Positions 40,556 to 45,462 of a stretch of 45,462 bases of DNA are shown in pieces. Made by a program: the position numbers and the translations under genes. This DNA comes from Pelomonas sp. KK5 (GTDB lineage Bacteria > Pseudomonadota > Gammaproteobacteria > Burkholderiales > Burkholderiaceae_C): contig NZ_LYVQ01000021.1 in NCBI RefSeq assembly GCF_001984095.1, forward strand, positions 1 to 45,462, written 5' to 3'. Each line of letters begins with the position of its first letter. Within the stretch, counting starts at the first letter, position 1. The notes under the pieces were generated by a model. It saw only the letters and a list, made by a program, of their open reading frames with translations, was not told the DNA's origin and did not search any database.

Positions 40556-40937
40556 GGCCCTGCTCCTGCACCGAGACCCAGCCGGCGCGCAGCGTGGCGA
40601 CCAGTTTGCTGACCTCGTCGATCAGCGCGGTGTTCAGGTCCACGCCGGCGCGGTACAGGCGCTCGGCGCAGTAGTCGTACAGGCGCGAGAGGTTCTGCAC
40701 CACCTCGCCGCCGCTGTCCACTTCCAGCGCGCTGGACAGGCCGTTGAGGATGGCCACGCACTTGTCCAGGCTCTTCGCCTTGAGCTCATAACGCCGCGCC
40801 TCGACGTGCCCGCGGGCGCGGGCCAGCTCGTCGAGCAGCCCGTCCATCAGCACGATGACCAGCTGCACCGGCGAGGCCTGCGCGGTCTGTGCATTCAAGT
40901 TCACGGTCTGGTAGCTTTGATAGGCGTCGTAGCTCAT
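40548..40937 (-). CDS. fliS: Flagellin export chaperone FliS
   Basis: 129 residues, the normal size. The N-terminal YDAYQSYQTVNLNAQTAQA and SPVQLVIVLMDGLLDELARA contain the conserved YQ.....A.P..L...LYDG-type motif of FliS. The middle (LDKCVAILNGLSSALEVDSG, GEVVQNLSRLYDYCAERL) continues the four-helix bundle. FliS binds flagellin in the cytoplasm and prevents early polymerisation. No flagellin gene is in this window. It follows fliD with an 11-base gap. Confidence 0.93.
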   Translation of the reverse strand: MSYDAYQSYQTVNLNAQTAQASPVQLVIVLMDGLLDELARARGHVEARRYELKAKSLDKCVAILNGLSSALEVDSGGEVVQNLSRLYDYCAERLYRAGVDLNTALIDEVSKLVATLRAGWVSVQEQGRG

Positions 40938-40948
40938 GGCGATGGGTT

Positions 40949-42343
40949 CTAGGAAGAGGTGCTGAGACCGGCCAGCATCGAGCTCGTCTGGTCCAGCTGC
41001 GCGGACAGGGTCTGCAGCGCGGTGAACTGGGCGAGGTAGCGCTTGTAGGCGGCGTCGTACTGGGCATCGAGCCGCGTCTGGCGGTCGGAGATGGACTTCT
41101 GCAGCGTCTGCACCGAGTCCTGGCGCTGCTTGATCTGGCCGGTGGTGCTGTTGGTCCACTGGTCGGCCAGCTTGTTCAGGTCGCCCAGGGCGCCGGTGCC
41201 GGTGCCCGAGGCCACGCTGCCGGCGGTGCCGAAGAAGCTGTCCAGCGCGTCCGGCTTGGTGGCGAGGTAGCTGGAGAGCTTGGTCGAGTCCAGCGACATC
41301 TGGCCGTTGCGGTCGATGCTGATGCCGAGGTTGCGCAGCGACACGCCGCCATAGGTGTTGCGCACCAGGTTGCCCAGCCGGTCGACCAGCGACTGCACGC
41401 CGGAATCGCTGGCGAAAGCGGCGGCCGCCGTGTTGTTCTTCGGGTCCGCGTTGGCGGTGAGGCCAGTCAGCGACTTCTGCAGCGCGTTGTAGGCGTCGAC
41501 GAACTTCTGCACATTGGACGTCGTGCCGCTGTCGTCCTTGGCGACGGTCAGCGTCAGCGGCGCATCGCTCGCGCCTTGCGCCTGGGTCAGGTTGACGGTG
41601 ACGCCGGCGATCGCGGTCAGCGTGTTGCTGCCCTGCTGGATCTCGATGCCGGTGCCCTTGGCGCCCAGCCAGACGATGGCGTCCTGCGCGGCCACCAGGG
41701 TATTGGGCGTGCCGGAGAGCGTGGTCTTCAGCGCGCTGGCGGGCAGCGCGGACGCGTCCAGCGTGATGGCGCCGCCGGCGCCGCTGACGCCGGAGGACAG
41801 CATCAGCTGCGTGGTGCCGCCGGCGCTGACGATCATCGCCGTCATCGAGCCGGCATTGCCCGGCGCCTGGTTGATCGCGCGGGCGATCTCGGTCTGCGAG
41901 AGGGTGCCGTCGCCGTCGGTGTCGGCGGTCGACAGGTTCACGTTGAAGCTGGTGCCGTTGGCCAGCGAGACGCCCAGCGAGCCGCCGGACGAGACCGGAA
42001 TCGCCGGCAGGTCCTGGAAGGCGACCTGGTTCTTGGTCGCCAGCTGTTGCACATAGACCTGGTAGCTGCCGGCCTGGGCGCTGGACGTGGCCGTGGCGCT
42101 GCCGATGGCGCTGTTGGACAGGCTGGCCGACATCTGGCTCAGCGAGCTCTTGGACGACAGGCCCGACAGCGCGCTGCTGAAGGTGCTCAGCGCCGAGCTG
42201 AGCTGCGAGAGGCCGGTCGAGGTGGCCTTGGCCGCCTGCGTCTGCGTGTCCAGCAGCACTTGAGTCTGCTGCGTGTAGGCGGTGGCGAGCTGCGTGGCAG
42301 TGGTCGCGGGATCGAGCGAGCTGGCGCTGATGCTGCTGGTCAT
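40949..42343 (-). CDS. fliD: Flagellar filament cap protein FliD with an EF-hand-like loop
   Basis: 464 residues, close to E. coli FliD. The N-terminal helix region (SSLDPATTATQLATAYTQQT) and C-terminal coiled coil (SISDRQTRLDAQYDAAYKRY, LAQFTALQTLSAQLDQTSSM) are typical, as are the Flagellin_IN-type strands near residues 90-110 (SYQVYVQQLATKNQVAF). Residues 141-152 (DTDGDGTLSQTE) match the 12-residue EF-hand calcium loop exactly at positions 1, 3, 5, 6, 8 and 12, followed by a helix (IARAINQA). FliD caps the filament and folds flagellin. A candidate sigma-28-type motif lies about 44 bases upstream, and AGGAGGAA precedes the ATG. Confidence 0.93.
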   Translation of the reverse strand: MTSSISASSLDPATTATQLATAYTQQTQVLLDTQTQAAKATSTGLSQLSSALSTFSSALSGLSSKSSLSQMSASLSNSAIGSATATSSAQAGSYQVYVQQLATKNQVAFQDLPAIPVSSGGSLGVSLANGTSFNVNLSTADTDGDGTLSQTEIARAINQAPGNAGSMTAMIVSAGGTTQLMLSSGVSGAGGAITLDASALPASALKTTLSGTPNTLVAAQDAIVWLGAKGTGIEIQQGSNTLTAIAGVTVNLTQAQGASDAPLTLTVAKDDSGTTSNVQKFVDAYNALQKSLTGLTANADPKNNTAAAAFASDSGVQSLVDRLGNLVRNTYGGVSLRNLGISIDRNGQMSLDSTKLSSYLATKPDALDSFFGTAGSVASGTGTGALGDLNKLADQWTNSTTGQIKQRQDSVQTLQKSISDRQTRLDAQYDAAYKRYLAQFTALQTLSAQLDQTSSMLAGLSTSS

Positions 42344-42386
42344 GGCGTGTTCCTCCTGGTTGGGGCGACGGATCTACCCGGGAGGA

Positions 42387-42414
42387 AGGCGACCGCGGGA
42401 CGGCCGTGCTTAAA
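42387..42414 (-). promoter_or_regulatory. Candidate sigma-28-type promoter of fliD, motif shared with flgK
   Basis: The minus strand reads TTTAAG, 14 bases, GGTCGCCT, identical in both blocks and in spacing to the site before flgK (27398-27425). The spacer shares CGTCCC at the same position. It lies 8 bases past the fliJ stop, and the fliD ATG is 43 bases further on. TAAG-N15-GTCG keeps the sigma-28 spacing, but the -10 element is not canonical. Confidence 0.45.
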
Positions 42415-42422
42415 CGGGGCCG

Positions 42423-42848
42423 TCATGCGGGCCTCCGCGACCACATCTGGGTGGCCAACTCGTCTTGTTGTTTCTGCTGCTGCCGCTGGCGGGCGAACTG
42501 CGCACGCGCCCGGCTCTGCTGCAGCAGCTGCTCCAGCACCTGCTTGCGGCGCGCCGCGTCGAGCACCGCCTCGCGGGCCTGCTCGACGTGCTGGCGGCGC
42601 TGTTCCAGCTCGCGGCGCTGGCCTTCGGCCAGCTCCAGCAGGGAGGTCTTGTAGGCCGCGGTGTTCTCGGCCAGCGAGGGCGCCTGAGCGGTGCTGACGC
42701 CGTCCATCAGCGCATGCAGCCGCTCGATGTTCGCCTCGATGCGGGCGCACACGACCTGCTTGCCTGCCAGGTCCGCCTGCCGCGCTTCGAGGTCGCGCCC
42801 GCGCAGCTCGATCAGCGTGTCCAGGCTCTTCTCGATGAGGACGCTCAT
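42423..42848 (-). CDS. fliJ: Flagellar export protein FliJ
   Basis: 141 residues forming one long alpha-helical coiled coil rich in Gln, Glu and Arg (LIELRGRDLEARQADLAGKQ, RRELEQRRQHVEQAREAVLD, RKQVLEQLLQQSRARAQFAR). FliJ is the central stalk of the FliI ATPase ring and couples it to the export gate. Length and position after fliI fit. A repeat element separates it from fliI. It is the last gene before the fliJ-fliD gap. Confidence 0.88.
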   Translation of the reverse strand: MSVLIEKSLDTLIELRGRDLEARQADLAGKQVVCARIEANIERLHALMDGVSTAQAPSLAENTAAYKTSLLELAEGQRRELEQRRQHVEQAREAVLDAARRKQVLEQLLQQSRARAQFARQRQQQKQQDELATQMWSRRPA

Positions 42849-42861
42849 GTGAGCCCCCCGT

Positions 42862-42923
42862 CCACCGGGTACGGTGGCCGGCCCCCCATGGGGGCAGCCG
42901 CTTGCTTGGGACGGCCCGGCGCT
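42862..42923 (+). repeat. Dispersed GC-rich repeat between fliI and fliJ
   Basis: It holds hairpin CCACCG-GGTA-CGGTGG (42862-42877), the perfect palindrome CCCCCATGGGGG (42883-42894), and the 20-base segment 42904-42923 that matches 29588-29607 in inverted orientation at 19 of 20 positions. It fills the whole gap between fliI and fliJ. It is probably the same repeat family as in the flgG-flgH gap. Confidence 0.65.
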
Positions 42924-42930
42924 GCGCGGC

Positions 42931-44244
42931 TCATGCCAGCAACTCCTCCAGCTGCCGCACCACATCCGCCAGCGGCGCCGCCTCGCGCGTGCCCTGCTGC
43001 AGGAAGGCCTCGATGCGCGGGATCAACGCCACCGCGCGGTCGGTCAGCGGATCGGCGCCGGGCACGTAGGCGCCCAGCGGCAGCAGCTCGCGCACCTGCT
43101 CGTAACGGGACATCAGCTGCTTGACCTGGCTGGCCGCCGCGAGGTGCGGCTTGCTCGCCACCAGCGCCATGCAGCGGCTGATCGACTGGGCCACGTCGAT
43201 GGCCGGATAGTGGCCGCGCTCGGCCAACGCGCGGCTCAGCACGATGTGGCCGTCGAGGATCGCGCGGGCGGTGTCGACCACCGGATCCTGCTGGTCGTCG
43301 CCCTCGGCCAGCACCGTGTAGATGGCGCTCATCGAGCCCCGCTCGTGCTCGCCGTTGCCAGCCGATTCGACCAGCTCCGGCAGCAGCGAGAACACGCTGG
43401 GCGGGTAGCCGCGCGTCGCCGGCGGCTCGCCCAGCGACAGCGCCACCTCGCGGCGCGCCATCGCATAGCGGGTCAGCGAGTCGACCAGCAGCAACACGTT
43501 CAGCCCCTGGTCGCGGTAGTGGGCGGCGATCGTGTGGCACAGCTCGGTGGCCATCAGCCGCATCAGCGGCGATTCGTCGGCCGGGGCCAGCACGACGACC
43601 GAGCGCGCCAGGCCCGCCGGGCCCAGGCTCATGTCGATGAACTCGCGCACCTCGCGGCCGCGCTCGCCGATCAGGCCGACGACGACCACATCGGCCACCG
43701 TCTGCCGCGTGATCAGGCCCAGCAGCACGCTCTTGCCCACGCCGGAGCCGGCCATCAGGCCCACACGCTGGCCGCGGCCGATCGTCAGCATGCTGTTGAT
43801 CGCGCGCACGCCGACGTCCAGCGGCTCGGTGACCGGCTTCTTGCGCAGCGGGTTGATCTTGGGCGGGGCGCTCGGCAGCGGCGTGTCGCCGACCAGGCGG
43901 CCCAGGCCGTCCACCGGCTCGCCCAGGCCGTTGACGATGCGGCCCAGCCACTGCGGGCCGATCATCGGCGCGGCGCGCTCGGGCGCCGGCAGCACGCGGG
44001 CGCCGGTCAGCAGGCCCTCGGGCTTCTTGAAGGGCATCAGGTAGGAGACCTCGTTCCTGAAGCCCACCACCTGCGCCGCCATCCAGGGCTGGCCCTCGCC
44101 CATCTCGACCATGCAGCGCTGCCCCGTGCGCAGCGCGCAGCCGGTGCTCTCCAGCAGCAGGCCGGAGACGCCGACGAGCCGGCCGGTCGGCGTGGCCACC
44201 GGCACCTCGTCCAGCGACAGGCGGCGCAGCGCTTCGGCAATCAC
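42931..44244 (-). CDS. fliI: Flagellum-specific ATPase FliI
   Basis: 437 residues from GTG 44244, which overlaps the fliH stop as GTGA; this gives the usual FliI length. Walker A is GSGVGKS at about 166-172, Walker B is LNVLLLVDSLTRYAMARRE, and the family motifs GLIGERGREVREFI, PPATRGYPPSVFSLLPEL and GSMSAIYTVLAEGDD are all present. It powers delivery of export substrates to the cytoplasmic gate with FliH and FliJ. The C-terminal end (VVRQLEELLA) is intact. Confidence 0.97.
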   Translation of the reverse strand: MIAEALRRLSLDEVPVATPTGRLVGVSGLLLESTGCALRTGQRCMVEMGEGQPWMAAQVVGFRNEVSYLMPFKKPEGLLTGARVLPAPERAAPMIGPQWLGRIVNGLGEPVDGLGRLVGDTPLPSAPPKINPLRKKPVTEPLDVGVRAINSMLTIGRGQRVGLMAGSGVGKSVLLGLITRQTVADVVVVGLIGERGREVREFIDMSLGPAGLARSVVVLAPADESPLMRLMATELCHTIAAHYRDQGLNVLLLVDSLTRYAMARREVALSLGEPPATRGYPPSVFSLLPELVESAGNGEHERGSMSAIYTVLAEGDDQQDPVVDTARAILDGHIVLSRALAERGHYPAIDVAQSISRCMALVASKPHLAAASQVKQLMSRYEQVRELLPLGAYVPGADPLTDRAVALIPRIEAFLQQGTREAAPLADVVRQLEELLA

Positions 44245-44903
44245 GGGGCGATCTCCGCGGGCGTGGCGTTCAGTTGCTCGGCGACCTGCTCCATGCAGGC
44301 AGCCAGGCGCTGGCGGCAGCCGGCATCGGCCTCGCGCTCGCCGGCCTTGACGCGGCATTCGCCGCTGTCCAGTCGCGCGTCGGCCAGCAGGGTCCACTGG
44401 GCCGCGCGCTCGGGCGCCAGCTCCTGGATGCGTTGCAGGTCTTCGGGATTCAGGTGCACCTCGACCTGGCCGTCACGCGCCGGCGGCATCGCGGCCAGCG
44501 TCTCGTCGACCAGGGCCAGCAGCTGCGTCGGCTGCAGCGTCAGCTCGCAGCGGATCACCTGGCGGGCCACGCGGGCGACCAGGTCCACCACTTCCCGGCG
44601 CTGGGCGGCCTGGTAGTCGGCCTTCAGTTGCTGGAGCTCGGCGAACAGCGCGTCGATGGGCCGGCCGATGTGCTCGAAGCGCTGCTGCACCTCGCGGCGG
44701 CCGGCGGCCATGCCGTCGGCATGACCCGTGATGCGAGCGGCTTCGCTGCCGGCGGCGACGCCCTCGGCATGGCCTTCCGCATAGCCCTTGTCCAGGCCCT
44801 GCTGGAAGCCGGCGGCGACGGCGGCCTGCACATCGGCGGCGGCATTGCCGTCCGATGCCAGCCTGACCTGCGCCAGCGGAGGGAAGCGATGGGCTCGCAT
44901 CAT
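44241..44903 (-). CDS. fliH: Flagellar assembly protein FliH
   Basis: 220 residues from ATG 44903 (one base shared with the fliG stop); a GTG one codon earlier gives a GTGA overlap. The GxxxG-like repeat GFQQGLDKGYAEGHAEGVAA is the typical FliH helix. The C-terminal domain (VDLVARVARQVIRCELTLQP, EVHLNPEDLQRIQ, LDSGECRVKAGEREADAG) is the V-ATPase E-subunit-like part. FliH inhibits FliI and carries it to the export gate. Confidence 0.93.
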   Translation of the reverse strand: MMRAHRFPPLAQVRLASDGNAAADVQAAVAAGFQQGLDKGYAEGHAEGVAAGSEAARITGHADGMAAGRREVQQRFEHIGRPIDALFAELQQLKADYQAAQRREVVDLVARVARQVIRCELTLQPTQLLALVDETLAAMPPARDGQVEVHLNPEDLQRIQELAPERAAQWTLLADARLDSGECRVKAGEREADAGCRQRLAACMEQVAEQLNATPAEIAP

Positions 44904-45462
44904 CACTCGACCGTCGCCTCGGCGAACAGCTGCACCTGGATCTCGCCGGCATCGGCCAGCGTCTTGACGCGGGCCATCACCTCGGCGCGGGCCTGCTCGA
45001 CGCGGCTCAGCGGCACCGGGCCGCTGCGGCGGATCAGGTCCTCGAAGCTCTGCGCCTGGCGGCGCGGCATCGCGGCCAGGATGGCGTCGCGCACGGCGGG
45101 CTCGGCGCCCTTCAGCGCGATCGCCCAGGTCTCCAGCGGCACCTCCTCGATGATGCGGATCAGCGCGGACTCCGGCTGGCGCGACAGCAGGAAGAAGTCG
45201 TACATGCTGACCTCGATTTCGCTGACCACCTCGGCGTCGTGCGCGCGCAGCAGCTCCACCATCTGCGCGCGGTCGCGAGGCAGGCGGTTGATGATCTCGG
45301 CCGCCTGCTTGACGCCTTCGACGCTGGCGCTCTGCGCGCCGAGACCGGCCAGGCAGCGTTCGACCAGCTCTTCCAGCTCGCCCAGCAGTTCGCCGTCCAC
45401 CTCGGACAGGCGGGCCACGTTCAGCAGCACCAGGTCACGGCCTTCGGCGGGCAGCGCGGCGA
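44903..45462 (-). CDS. fliG: Flagellar motor switch protein FliG (C-terminal part, cut by window edge)
   Basis: The 186 codons seen (frame open to the right edge) cover the middle and C-terminal domains; the N-terminal domain lies outside. ETWAIALKGAEPAVRDAILA and MPRRQAQSFEDLIRRSGPVP with VEQARAEVMARVKTLADAGE form the torque-generating C-terminal domain with its charged helix. FliG links the MS ring to the stator and the C ring. It precedes fliH in the usual fliE-F-G-H-I-J order. Confidence 0.95.
   Translation of the reverse strand, partial: AALPAEGRDLVLLNVARLSEVDGELLGELEELVERCLAGLGAQSASVEGVKQAAEIINRLPRDRAQMVELLRAHDAEVVSEIEVSMYDFFLLSRQPESALIRIIEEVPLETWAIALKGAEPAVRDAILAAMPRRQAQSFEDLIRRSGPVPLSRVEQARAEVMARVKTLADAGEIQVQLFAEATVE

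Overview
The window is GC-rich (roughly 70% by eye), almost fully coding, and reads as chromosomal DNA of a betaproteobacterium of the order Burkholderiales, probably near Roseateles, Rubrivivax or Leptothrix. The lineage call is an inference from overall protein flavour, a PEP-CTERM protein, a lysine/alanine-rich histone-like regulator and short GC-rich hairpin repeats of a kind I associate with that group. No RNA gene, CRISPR array, integrase or transposase was seen.

Left part (1-15270). It opens with the tail of a surface protein carrying a Gly-rich/hydrophobic/Arg-rich sorting signal. Next come a histone-like ribbon-helix-helix protein and a divergent His/Gln-rich membrane protein that share a 26-bp palindrome, an HNH-like protein, and a coupled pair encoding a PEP-CTERM protein and a small secreted protein. 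A plus-strand cluster (3624-10899) then encodes a secreted PHP-domain protein, a membrane-anchored parvulin-like protein, a HupE/UreJ membrane protein, a 2OG-Fe(II) oxygenase-like protein and a membrane-fused spermidine-synthase-like protein; the last four are tightly packed. The opposite strand (15270-10934) carries a two-subunit molybdenum hydroxylase and a CPA1 cation/proton antiporter.

Middle part (15546-22687). Overlapping plus-strand genes form one signalling operon: a response regulator with PAS, GAF, degenerate GGDEF and intact EAL domains; a TonB-receptor-like outer-membrane protein; a YfiR-like periplasmic protein; a histidine kinase with a CHASE8-like sensor and HAMP; and a stand-alone response regulator. 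It looks like a YfiR/CHASE8 module wired to a histidine kinase rather than to a GGDEF enzyme. A possible 27-codon leader ORF and a 12-bp direct repeat precede it. Two unrecognised minus-strand genes (22694-23904) follow.

Right part (24027-45462). This is a nearly continuous minus-strand flagellar locus. In transcription order it has fliG (cut by the window edge), fliH, fliI, fliJ, fliD, fliS, a fliT-like gene, fliK, fliL, fliA, motA, motB, flgM, flgN, a stand-alone flagellar muramidase, flgB to flgL, and a LafW-like gene. Only flgA lies on the plus strand. Its own sigma-28 factor, anti-sigma factor and stator next to fliD-S-T-K-L resemble lateral (Laf/Flag-2) flagellar loci rather than the usual polar arrangement. 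A shared motif upstream of fliD and flgK, several GC-rich hairpin repeats at gene junctions, a split FlgJ and an EF-hand-like loop in FliD are its most unusual traits.
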